Part shown: positions 1-5,088 of the stretch, piece by piece
Layout: every line of letters starts with the position of its first letter
Numbering within the stretch: position 1 is the first letter of the stretch
Assembly (NCBI GenBank): GCA_030038035.1
Contig: JASHPP010000709.1
Location: forward strand, 1-5,088
Direction of reading: 5' to 3'
Source: Trebonia sp.
GTDB taxonomy: Bacteria; Actinomycetota; Actinomycetes; Streptosporangiales; Streptosporangiaceae
Length of the DNA: 5,088 nucleotides
The notes under the pieces: generated by a model
Database searches by the model: none
Told to the model about the DNA's origin: nothing
The model's input: only the letters and a program-made list of their open reading frames with translations
Position numbers and translations under genes: made by a program

Positions 1-17
1 TCGAAAGCTATTGACAG

Positions 18-36
18 GCCGCTGGCTGGCAGCGGC
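18..36. repeat. Perfect 7-bp inverted repeat (hairpin) upstream of the Clp-N gene
   Basis: The arms GCCGCTG (18-24) and CAGCGGC (30-36) are perfect complements around a 5-nt loop. A perfect TTGACA hexamer (11-16) lies directly before it, so the repeat would sit in the spacer of a promoter using that -35 box. No matching -10 hexamer is present at 16-19 bp. The 9-mer GCTGGCTGG occurs at 21-29 and again at 49-57, the second copy abutting the GTG start at 58. There is no T-tract after the hairpin, so a rho-independent terminator is not well supported. It could be an operator, a leader structure or the end of an upstream transcript. The pairing is certain and the function is unknown. Confidence 0.4.
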
Positions 37-57
37 GGGGCGTGACATGCTGGCTGG

Positions 58-945
58 GTGGGCCCAGAGGAACTGAGCGGGCCGTACCTGGAGGCGATAC
101 GGCGGGGCTTGGAGTTCGCTCGCGGACTCGGCCAGCGCTGCGGTCCGGTGCATTTGCTCGTCGGCGTCTCCGAGGGCCTTGGGCCGGCCGCCGCGGCCCT
201 GCGCGCCGGCCGGGAACGGTCGCTTCGCGAGGTCGTCGCGTCCGCGGGCGGGGCACCCGGCGGCGGGGCGGCCTTCCGGCAAGGTCCCGCCAGTTACCTG
301 CACGTGCAGGCACAGGGCGCCGCCAGGCTGTTCGCGGACAGCCTGGGGCAGCGCCCGGCCCCTGAGCACCTGCTGATCGCCCTGGTCGACCAGGGCACGG
401 CCGAGGTCCTGCGGGCGCTGAGCCGCGCGGGCGTCGATCCCGCCGCCGCCCGCCGGGCGGTCCTCGCCGCCATCGCAGCGCCCGAGGGGCAGCCGCTCCT
501 CACGCTTCCCCCGCTCACGCCCGCCGGCACGATGGACCGTCCGCCCCTGCCGGCCGAGCGACTGGACGACAGGGCGTGGCGGGTGCTGCGCTGGCGGCAA
601 GACCACCTGCCCCTCGACCGGCTCCACGGGCGCGCGGACTGGGAGGCGCTGTCTCGGCTGGAACAGAAGGCGGCGTGGCGGACCGCCGATCGGTTCGGGC
701 TCGACGACGACCAGCGTTACTCCCTGACCCGCCACCACCGCGACCAGGTGCGGCAGCGCATGGCGGCGGCCAGGCCGGACCTGGCCGGCCCGCCGCGCGC
801 ACCGGGCCGTCCGGTGCGGCGGCACGCCTATCTCAACGTCACGGCCGGCTGGGGAGTCTGGCTGCAGAACCGGCAGGCGGACGTGCGCGACCGCTGGTTC
901 CGGCTCAGGACGACCCCTTACTACCGAGGGGCGCCACAGCCTTGA
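58..945 (+). CDS. Clp N-terminal-domain protein without ATPase module, with unknown C-terminal domain
   Basis: This 295-residue protein carries two degenerate Clp N-type repeats. One lies at about residues 9-60 (LEAIRRGLEFARGLGQ, then GPVHLLVGV). The other lies at about 82-140 (AQGAARLFADSLGQ, then APEHLLIALV), resembling the substrate- and adaptor-binding N domain of ClpA/ClpC. There is no Walker A or B motif, so it is not an unfoldase. Residues 168-242 form a charged, tryptophan-rich segment (WRVLRWRQDHLPLDRL, then GLDDDQRYSL) and 255-290 an aromatic tail; I cannot name this part. No signal peptide or membrane segment is seen, so it is probably cytoplasmic. The GTG at 58 is chosen because an in-frame TGA lies at 43-45 and the first repeat begins about ten residues in; the ribosome binding site is weak. 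Such proteins may act as Clp adaptors or decoys, or bind other partners; that is inference. The 3' end overlaps the convergent gene by 25 bp. Confidence 0.85.
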   Translation: MGPEELSGPYLEAIRRGLEFARGLGQRCGPVHLLVGVSEGLGPAAAALRAGRERSLREVVASAGGAPGGGAAFRQGPASYLHVQAQGAARLFADSLGQRPAPEHLLIALVDQGTAEVLRALSRAGVDPAAARRAVLAAIAAPEGQPLLTLPPLTPAGTMDRPPLPAERLDDRAWRVLRWRQDHLPLDRLHGRADWEALSRLEQKAAWRTADRFGLDDDQRYSLTRHHRDQVRQRMAAARPDLAGPPRAPGRPVRRHAYLNVTAGWGVWLQNRQADVRDRWFRLRTTPYYRGAPQP

Positions 946-2132
946 TCGCCGAGCGGTGTGGCGGGGACGTGGCGGTTCTTCCCGAGGCCCAGCCGGCTGT
1001 CCGGTTCGCCATCCAGCCATTCGACCCACTGCCCGGAGGGATGGGCACGGGCCAGCAGGCGCCTGCGCTCGGTGCCGCGGTGGAAGGTCTGCGCCCCCAG
1101 CACCGCGAAGACGCCGTGGCGCTGGTAGTCGGTGATCAGCGACGCGGGCAGCTCGAGCCCCTGCACGCTATCGCGGCCTGACGGCCCGAGCGGGACGAGG
1201 GGATCGAGCGACAGCCATGTCACGGGGCGGGTCCGGCCCGCCTCGGCCATGATCCGCGTCAGCTCCGCACGGCGCTGCGGCGGCAGGAACACCGCCAGGT
1301 AGGCGTCGACCACGAACACGGCACGTCCGGGCGCGAGCCGGCCGAGCACGCCCGGCAGCACGTCGATCACGTCGCCCGCGAGGATCCGCGCCGGATGCCG
1401 GCGGGTCACCTGGATCGCCGTGGCCAGCCGGTCCACCGCGGAAGCCTCCGGCGGCGCGCACGCGAGCAGCCAGGAGCGGGCTGCCGGGTCCCGCAGGTCA
1501 ACCGGGGCCACGTCGATCCCGGCACGCTCGGCGATGGGCGGGAGGGTGACCCCGGGCGGCGCCCGCGTTCCGCGCACGTCGCAGCTCAGGCACAGGGCCG
1601 CGACAGGCGGCCCGGACGCGCGGCCGCCCACCAGGTAGCGGAACCGGTCAAGCTGCAGGCCCAGGCCGGCGCCGGTGCCCAGGTCCACCAGCCCCACCGG
1701 CCCGGTCGCGTGGCCCGCCGTCGCCGCGACGCCCAGCGCGATCTGCGTGCACCGGGCCACCTCGTTCATCTGGTAGCGGCGCTGCGCGCACTCGGCGATG
1801 ATGTCGTCCAGCCGCGCGGCGATGAACGCCCGGGCCGCCGGGCAGAAACCGTCGTCGAACGGCGGCGGCGCCGCTCCCGGCCGCGGGAAATAGCCGGCCA
1901 GTGGCTCGGGCCGGTCCCTGCGCACGAGGAACGAGACCGCGGCGCTCGCCAGCAGGGCGGGCAGCCGGTCTGACGGCAGCCCGGCCAGGCGGAGCAGCAG
2001 GTCCTCATCCGCCGCGATTACCCTGAACAGCGCCGCGGTGAGCCGCCAGGAATCCGGCGCACCCGCCGGTGACCACCCGGCAGCGACCTCCAGCGCCTGC
2101 GCGCGGATCTCCTCGACAGCGGACCCGGCCAT
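921..2132 (-). CDS. DUF2332 family protein with SAM-type glycine loop
   Basis: This 403-residue protein matches DUF2332 over most of its length. Family-like landmarks are QMNEVARC (121-128), the glycine loop VDLGTGAGLGLQLDRFRY (149-166), VFVVDAYLAVFLPPQRR (272-288), TWLSLDP (305-311) and AHPSGQWVEWL (363-373). The D-x-G-x-G-x-G loop after a hydrophobic strand resembles motif I of Rossmann methyltransferases. The family has no established reaction that I can state, so cofactor binding is inference. The ATG at 2132 is chosen because AGGTGG lies 9 nt upstream and conserved sequence starts nearby. The frame stays open further upstream to 2270, but that stretch is low-complexity and overlaps the preceding gene. 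It is the last gene of a three-gene run, 13 nt after the SnoaL-like gene. About 30 residues after the last family motif form a tail whose final codons overlap the convergent Clp-N gene. Confidence 0.85.
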   Translation of the reverse strand: MAGSAVEEIRAQALEVAAGWSPAGAPDSWRLTAALFRVIAADEDLLLRLAGLPSDRLPALLASAAVSFLVRRDRPEPLAGYFPRPGAAPPPFDDGFCPAARAFIAARLDDIIAECAQRRYQMNEVARCTQIALGVAATAGHATGPVGLVDLGTGAGLGLQLDRFRYLVGGRASGPPVAALCLSCDVRGTRAPPGVTLPPIAERAGIDVAPVDLRDPAARSWLLACAPPEASAVDRLATAIQVTRRHPARILAGDVIDVLPGVLGRLAPGRAVFVVDAYLAVFLPPQRRAELTRIMAEAGRTRPVTWLSLDPLVPLGPSGRDSVQGLELPASLITDYQRHGVFAVLGAQTFHRGTERRRLLARAHPSGQWVEWLDGEPDSRLGLGKNRHVPATPLGDQGCGAPR

Positions 2133-2141
2133 CCCTCGCGG

Positions 2142-2147
2142 CCACCT
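2142..2147 (-). promoter_or_regulatory. Ribosome binding site of the DUF2332 gene
   Basis: On the minus strand AGGTGG lies 9 nt before the ATG at 2132 and shares bases with the TAG stop of the preceding SnoaL-like gene (reads TAGGTGG). It decides the start of the DUF2332 gene against the longer open frame and suggests translational coupling between the two genes. Confidence 0.6.
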
Positions 2148-2700
2148 AGGCGGGCGGGCCAGCCCAGGCCGGGCCGAGCAGGGCGTTGGCGGGGACGGCC
2201 CGCGGGGCCAGCAGCTTTTCGGCCTGCTCGGCCCCCGTGACGGGCAGGCCCGCCGGGTCGAGCAGCCCAACCTGGACCAGCAGGCAGGCCTGGTCCCAGT
2301 AGATGTGCTCGTGGGTGAGCTTGCCGTCCCGGAAGCCGGCGACCAGGCAGACCGGCAGCCGTACTGGCCTGCCCGTGGGCGGCACGCCGGGAAGCAGGTG
2401 GTCCATGACGATGTCGTGGGTGAACGACATCACGATTTCGTCGACCACGTGGTCGGCGCCGACGGTCCGGGAGACCTGCTGCATCGCGGTGTCCTGCGGC
2501 CAGTGGCCGATGAAGAACCGATCGTAGAACTGGCGCACCTGGGCCCGGCCGATGCCCCCTGTCATGACCGGGACGTGATTGAGGTACGGGTCGTCGGTCA
2601 TGGTCGCCATCGTGGCGTCAAGGTCCCTGGCGGTGAACTCCGCCGCGAGGTGGTCATCGAGCACGCCGGGCAGCCCGCCGTGCCGTTCGGGATCCGTCAT
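2146..2700 (-). CDS. SnoaL-like / NTF2-like superfamily protein
   Basis: This 184-residue protein has the features of the SnoaL/NTF2 alpha+beta cone fold. It starts with helices (about 10-35, ending ATMTDDPYLNHVPVMTGG), followed by a helix with RAQVRQFYDRFF (52-63). Strands follow from about residue 75 (VSRTVGADHVVDEIVMSFTHD), then RPVRLPVCLVAGFRDGKLTH and the closing strand EHIYWDQACLLVQVGLLD (131-148). Homologues include polyketide cyclases, limonene-epoxide hydrolase-type enzymes and many small-molecule-binding proteins, so the fold does not fix the reaction. Polar residues that could line the pocket are H42, D60, H96, D97, E131, H132, D136 and Q137. A tail of about 35 residues rich in Ala and Pro follows the domain. 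The start is supported by GGAGGG 5 nt upstream. It sits between a methyltransferase gene (34 nt) and the DUF2332 gene (13 nt), in the same direction. Confidence 0.85.
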   Translation of the reverse strand: MTDPERHGGLPGVLDDHLAAEFTARDLDATMATMTDDPYLNHVPVMTGGIGRAQVRQFYDRFFIGHWPQDTAMQQVSRTVGADHVVDEIVMSFTHDIVMDHLLPGVPPTGRPVRLPVCLVAGFRDGKLTHEHIYWDQACLLVQVGLLDPAGLPVTGAEQAEKLLAPRAVPANALLGPAWAGPPA

Positions 2701-2705
2701 GCGCG

Positions 2706-2711
2706 CCCTCC
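2706..2711 (-). promoter_or_regulatory. Strong ribosome binding site of the SnoaL-like gene
   Basis: GGAGGG on the minus strand, 5 nt before the ATG at 2700, is the best Shine-Dalgarno sequence in the window. It lies in the 34-nt gap after the methyltransferase stop, where I see no terminator, consistent with one transcript. Confidence 0.7.
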
Positions 2712-2734
2712 GATACTGCTGCTTCCCCGTCGCC

Positions 2735-3508
2735 TCAGCCGCCGGGTACGTGCCCGGCGACGGCGGTGAAGGCGATGGTCTGCGTCCACCACGCCGGGTC
2801 GGCGCACTGGGCGAGGAACGCCCCTATTGACCTGTCGTCGAGCTTGCCCGACGCCACCAGGCGAGGGCGCAGTTCGGCGACGGTCTGCCGCCAGTACTCG
2901 GCCCACGCGGAGCCGCCGTTGTACAGCGCCGTCTCCGCCGTGCCCCCGACGTCCCGCACCCCGCGCCCGGCCAGCATCGCCGGCAGCCGGCGGCCGACGA
3001 AGTAGTCGATCCCCTGCTCGCGCGACCAGGCCAGCCAGCCCTGCCAGAACTCGCGGACCTGCGGCGGCTCGGCGACGCTGACCGGCAGGAAGTCCGGCTC
3101 GATCAGCAGGATCGACCCGCCTGGCGCCGCGCTGGCGACGAGGTTCGCCACGGCCGCGGGCCGGTCCGCGACATGGTGCAGCACGGCGCGGGCCGTCACC
3201 AGGTCGAAGCCTCCCGGCTCGACCGGCCCCGCGAGGATGTCCCCCTGGCGGAACTCAAGCCCGGGCGCGTCCGCATCCGCCAGGGAAAGGTCGAGGTCCA
3301 CGGCCACCGCCCGCCCGCCGGGCGTGACACGCCCGGCCAGCCACGCCGACATGGAGCCGTTGCCGCAGCCGACCTCGAGCGTGCGCGCTCCCGGCCGCAG
3401 GCCCAGCCGCTCGATGTGCCTGCGGTGCATCGGATCGAGCAGCCGCGACATCAGGGCCAGCCGCTGCCGCTCGCCTTCGAGGTGATGATCAAGGGTGTAC
3501 TCAGGCAT
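2735..3508 (-). CDS. Class I SAM-dependent methyltransferase
   Basis: This 257-residue enzyme has a complete class I (Rossmann) methyltransferase core. Motif I is LEVGCGNGS (44-52) and binds S-adenosylmethionine. The acidic residue ending strand 2 is D71 in AVAVDLD. The QGDI segment (88-91) is the usual adenine contact. FDLVTARAVLHHV (101-113) is the motif II region, and APGGSILLIEPDF (128-140) is motif III. The layout resembles the UbiE/Methyltransf_11 type that acts on small or lipid-like acceptors. The C-terminal part (about 145-257), rich in Trp and aromatics, probably forms the acceptor site and gives no substrate clue. The ATG at 3508 is the only usable start, because the frame upstream has no ATG, GTG or TTG before a stop. 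No clear Shine-Dalgarno precedes it, so the transcript may begin close to the start codon. It is the first gene of the minus-strand operon and divergent from the FAD oxidoreductase. Confidence 0.92.
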   Translation of the reverse strand: MPEYTLDHHLEGERQRLALMSRLLDPMHRRHIERLGLRPGARTLEVGCGNGSMSAWLAGRVTPGGRAVAVDLDLSLADADAPGLEFRQGDILAGPVEPGGFDLVTARAVLHHVADRPAAVANLVASAAPGGSILLIEPDFLPVSVAEPPQVREFWQGWLAWSREQGIDYFVGRRLPAMLAGRGVRDVGGTAETALYNGGSAWAEYWRQTVAELRPRLVASGKLDDRSIGAFLAQCADPAWWTQTIAFTAVAGHVPGG

Positions 3509-3520
3509 GCTGTTCGATGG

Positions 3521-3546
3521 ATACCCGCGAACGATTGCGCTCAGAC
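3521..3546 (-). promoter_or_regulatory. Possible SigB/SigF-type promoter for the methyltransferase operon
   Basis: On the minus strand GTCT (3546-3543) and GGGTAT (3526-3521) are separated by 16 bp. This resembles the actinobacterial SigB/SigF pattern G-N-N-T, then 14-17 bp, then GGGTA(C/T). The -10 element ends 12 nt before the ATG at 3508, giving a very short leader, which fits the lack of a Shine-Dalgarno. Short motifs like this arise by chance, so it is a candidate only. Confidence 0.25.
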
Positions 3547-3561
3547 ACCTCAGCCCGCTGG

Positions 3562-3576
3562 GTTCCCACGGGGAAC
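3562..3576. repeat. Compact palindrome GTTCCC-acg-GGGAAC
   Basis: The 6-bp arms at 3562-3567 and 3571-3576 are perfect complements with a 3-bp centre. The size and symmetry fit an operator for a dimeric regulator. It could also form a small hairpin in a transcript, but no T-run follows on either strand. It overlaps the left arm of the spaced inverted repeat beginning at 3573. Confidence 0.4.
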
Positions 3577-3627
3577 ATCAGCAACATGCGGATATTCGCG
3601 GACATAACCGGGAGCACAATGATGTTC
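3573..3627. repeat. Spaced inverted repeat GAACATCA / TGATGTTC
   Basis: GAACATCA at 3573-3580 is matched by its exact reverse complement at 3620-3627, 39 bp apart. A related copy, CGAACAGCAT on the minus strand, covers the methyltransferase start (3507-3516). The same motif therefore appears about three times in 120 bp, in two orientations, as expected of multiple sites for one regulator. No regulator gene is in the window to link it to. Confidence 0.35.
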
Positions 3628-3677
3628 GGTGGCGGCAACCGGTCGACGGCGGCTGGTACGTCTACGACTCGACGCCC

Positions 3678-3683
3678 TAGCCT
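3678..3683 (+). promoter_or_regulatory. Candidate -10 element for the FAD oxidoreductase gene
   Basis: TAGCCT fits the actinobacterial TANNNT -10 pattern. A transcript starting 7 nt after it would begin at about 3690, 8 nt before the GTG at 3698. No good -35 box is seen at the expected distance. The very short leader and absence of a Shine-Dalgarno make leaderless or near-leaderless initiation plausible. Confidence 0.3.
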
Positions 3684-3689
3684 GCGACA

Positions 3690-3701
3690 ATGGCCACGTG
3701 A
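3690..3701 (+). other. Three-codon mini-ORF overlapping the oxidoreductase start
   Basis: ATG GCC ACG TGA starts exactly where the candidate -10 element would place the transcript start. Its TGA (3699-3701) overlaps the GTG start (3698-3700) as GTGA. If the transcript is leaderless, ribosomes could start at this ATG and re-start at the GTG. This may be a chance arrangement. Confidence 0.2.
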
Positions 3702-5088
3702 CGAAGCAGTGGGACGCCGTGGTGATCGGCGGCGGGCATAACGGGCTGGTGGCGGCGGCCTACCTGGCCAAGAACGGGCTGCGCACGCTGGTCTGCGAGC
3801 GGCGCGAGGTCATCGGCGGCGCGTCGGTCAGCGAGCATCCGTTCGGTCCGGATTACACGGTCACCTCGCTGTCCTACGTGCTGTCCCTGCTGCCCCCGCA
3901 GATCACCGCTGACCTGGGGCTGGACCGGCACGGCCTGACGATCTACCCGCAGGGGCCGTACTTCGCGCCGCGCCGGGACGGCCGGGCGCTGCGGCTGCCG
4001 AACGACGCCAGAGAGCGGCGCGCGGAGATCGCCACGTTCTCTGAGCACGACGCCGACGCCTACGACGGGTACGAGCGCCACCTGGCTCGCATCGGCAAGG
4101 TCCTCGCGCCGCTGCTGCACGAGGTCCCGCCGAAGGTCGGCTCCCACCGCCCGGCCGACCTGCTGGCCCAGGCGCGGCTGACCGCCCACCTGCGCAAGGT
4201 CGACGTGCGGGGCGCGGTCGACATAACGCGGCTGCTCACCGGCTCCGTCGCGGACCTGCTCGACCGGTACTTCGAGAGTGACGCGATGCGCGGCGTGCTG
4301 TCGGTGTCGGGAGTGATCGGGACGTGGGCTGGCCCGCGTTCGGCGGGCACCGCGTACGTGCTGCTGCACCACCACATCGGCGAGGCCGACGGGCAGGCGG
4401 GTGCGTGGGGCTTCCCGCGCGGGGGGATGGGGGCGGTCGCGGGCGCGCTGGCGGACGCGGCCCGGTCGTTCGGCGCCACGATCAGGACGCGGGCCGAGGT
4501 GGCCGCGATACGCACCCGGGCCGGGCAGGTGACCGGGGTGGCGCTGACCAGCGGCGAAGAGATCGAGGCGGCGACGGTCGTCACGACCGCGCACCCGGCG
4601 ATCTCCTTCCTGCGCCTGCTTGACCCGGCCGACCTGCCGGACGGGTTCCGGGCCGACATCGAAAACTGGCAGACGCGCAGCGGCACGGTGAAGATCAACC
4701 TTGCGCTGGACCGGCTGCCGGTCTTCGCCGCGCACCCGGACCCGGACCCCGAGGTGTACGGGGGCACGATCGTCTTGTCAGAAAGCCTCGACGACGTGGA
4801 GAACGCGTTCCAGGAGGCGGCCGCGGGAAAGCCGTCCGCGCTGCCGTTCGCGGACATCTGCATCCCGAGCGTGTTCGACGACTCGCTCGCCCCGCCGGGC
4901 AAGCACGTGATGTCGATGTTCACCCAGTGGGTGCCGCACACGTTCGCGGACGAACCGGATGAGGCCGCGCTCGCCGCGTACGCCGACCGGGTGATCGCCC
5001 GCGTGGAGGCCGTCGCGCCCGGGTTCGGCGACTCGGTGCTGCACCGGCAGGTGATCGGGCCGGACGTCATGCAGCGGGAGTACGGCCT
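3698..5088 (+). CDS. Phytoene-desaturase-like (PYROXD2-like) FAD-dependent oxidoreductase, 3' end missing
   Basis: The frame is open for 463 codons and runs off the window. Related proteins are roughly 500-590 residues, so most of the gene is here. Residues 6-34 form the FAD-binding Rossmann unit: DAVVIGGGHNGLVAAAYLA with GxGxxG at G11, G13 and G16, ending at acidic E34. The second conserved stretch VIGGAS (38-43) follows. Residues 238-247 are GFPRGGMGAV, then a strand with ATIRTRAEV (from 260) and GVALTSGEE, the substrate and FAD-contact pattern shared by CrtI-type desaturases and amine-oxidase-like flavoproteins. The longer, PYROXD2-like layout (VTSLSYVLSLLPPQI near 55-69, LLHHHIGEADGQ) argues against a classical carotenoid desaturase. 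Such enzymes oxidise or isomerise hydrophobic substrates; the substrate is unknown. The GTG at 3698 is chosen because later GTGs fall inside the FAD-binding strand. It is divergent from the methyltransferase operon. Confidence 0.9.
   Translation, partial: MTKQWDAVVIGGGHNGLVAAAYLAKNGLRTLVCERREVIGGASVSEHPFGPDYTVTSLSYVLSLLPPQITADLGLDRHGLTIYPQGPYFAPRRDGRALRLPNDARERRAEIATFSEHDADAYDGYERHLARIGKVLAPLLHEVPPKVGSHRPADLLAQARLTAHLRKVDVRGAVDITRLLTGSVADLLDRYFESDAMRGVLSVSGVIGTWAGPRSAGTAYVLLHHHIGEADGQAGAWGFPRGGMGAVAGALADAARSFGATIRTRAEVAAIRTRAGQVTGVALTSGEEIEAATVVTTAHPAISFLRLLDPADLPDGFRADIENWQTRSGTVKINLALDRLPVFAAHPDPDPEVYGGTIVLSESLDDVENAFQEAAAGKPSALPFADICIPSVFDDSLAPPGKHVMSMFTQWVPHTFADEPDEAALAAYADRVIARVEAVAPGFGDSVLHRQVIGPDVMQREYG

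Larger units (their letters stand above)
3509..3697. promoter_or_regulatory. Divergent intergenic promoter region
   Basis: These 189 bp separate the divergent methyltransferase and FAD oxidoreductase starts, and the middle is less GC-rich than the genes. It must hold promoters for both directions. It also contains a compact palindrome (3562-3576), a spaced 8-bp inverted repeat (3573-3580 with 3620-3627) and an imperfect 14-bp direct repeat (3507-3520 with 3619-3632, 12 of 14 identical). The clustering suggests binding sites for a shared regulator, whose gene is not in the window. Short open frames crossing this region do not look coding. Confidence 0.6.

Noticed and set aside
11..51. Standard promoter using TTGACA at 11-16
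   Set aside because: No TANNNT-like -10 box lies at 16-19 bp; the expected position is GC-only.
1..76. Possible C-terminal tail of an upstream plus-strand gene, ending at TGA 43-45 or at TGA 74-76
   Set aside because: Two different frames are open from the left edge, both too short to judge, with weaker third-position GC than the neighbouring genes. Neither tail is recognisable.
576..1181. 201-residue plus-strand frame across the Clp-N / DUF2332 junction
   Set aside because: It is a low-complexity Ala/Arg/Pro shadow lying over two genes with recognisable domains.
2133..2270. Longer DUF2332 start at 2270
   Set aside because: The added residues are low-complexity Arg/Pro/Ser, overlap the SnoaL-like gene, and the ATG at 2132 has a well-placed ribosome binding site.
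3495..3680. 61-residue plus-strand frame ending in DGGWYVYDSTP, faintly like a transglutaminase-type ending
   Set aside because: It overlaps the methyltransferase start, has no ribosome binding site or GC-rich third positions, and the resemblance rests on a few residues.
3677..5070. Long minus-strand frames opposite the FAD oxidoreductase (3677-4735 and 4060-5070)
   Set aside because: They are composition shadows of a GC-rich gene. They are rich in Arg/Ser/Pro and show no domain, while the plus strand encodes a clear flavoprotein.
1..5088. Mobile element, phage or CRISPR signature
   Set aside because: No transposase, integrase, long terminal repeats or spaced direct-repeat array is visible on either strand.
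2146..5088. Polyketide or carotenoid gene cluster
   Set aside because: SnoaL-like and CrtI-like folds are shared by many unrelated proteins, and no synthase, carrier protein or prenyl-chain enzyme is present.

Overview
The window is very GC-rich, with G or C at most third codon positions, GTG start codons and few intergenic bases. This points to an actinomycete (Actinomycetota). I cannot place it to genus. No RNA gene, CRISPR array, insertion sequence or integration scar is visible, and the region reads as ordinary chromosome.

Layout. (1) Bases 58-945 (+) encode a stand-alone protein with two degenerate Clp N-terminal repeats and an uncharacterised C-terminal domain, but no ATPase. A hairpin and a short direct repeat lie just upstream. 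(2) Bases 3508 down to 921 (-) hold three tightly spaced genes that look like one operon, in transcription order: a class I SAM-dependent methyltransferase (3508-2735), a SnoaL/NTF2-like protein (2700-2146) and a DUF2332-family protein with a nucleotide-cofactor-type glycine loop (2132-921). Gaps are 34 and 13 nt. The last gene converges on and overlaps the Clp-N gene by 25 bp. (3) Bases 3509-3697 are a shared divergent promoter region with several inverted and direct repeats. (4) From 3698 (+) to the right edge runs the first 463 codons of a phytoene-desaturase-like / PYROXD2-like FAD-dependent oxidoreductase, cut by the window end.

Working together. The divergent arrangement (FAD oxidoreductase against methyltransferase, SnoaL-like protein and DUF2332) would allow co-regulation of an oxidation and methylation pathway on a small hydrophobic substrate. 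This is inference from context. The sequence identifies no substrate, and no polyketide synthase, terpene synthase or NRPS gene is present. The Clp-N gene is probably a separate transcription unit. The most useful leads are the undescribed combination around the divergent promoter, the repeated GAACATCA-type motif in it, the DUF2332 protein with its extended C-terminal tail, and the ATPase-less Clp-N protein.
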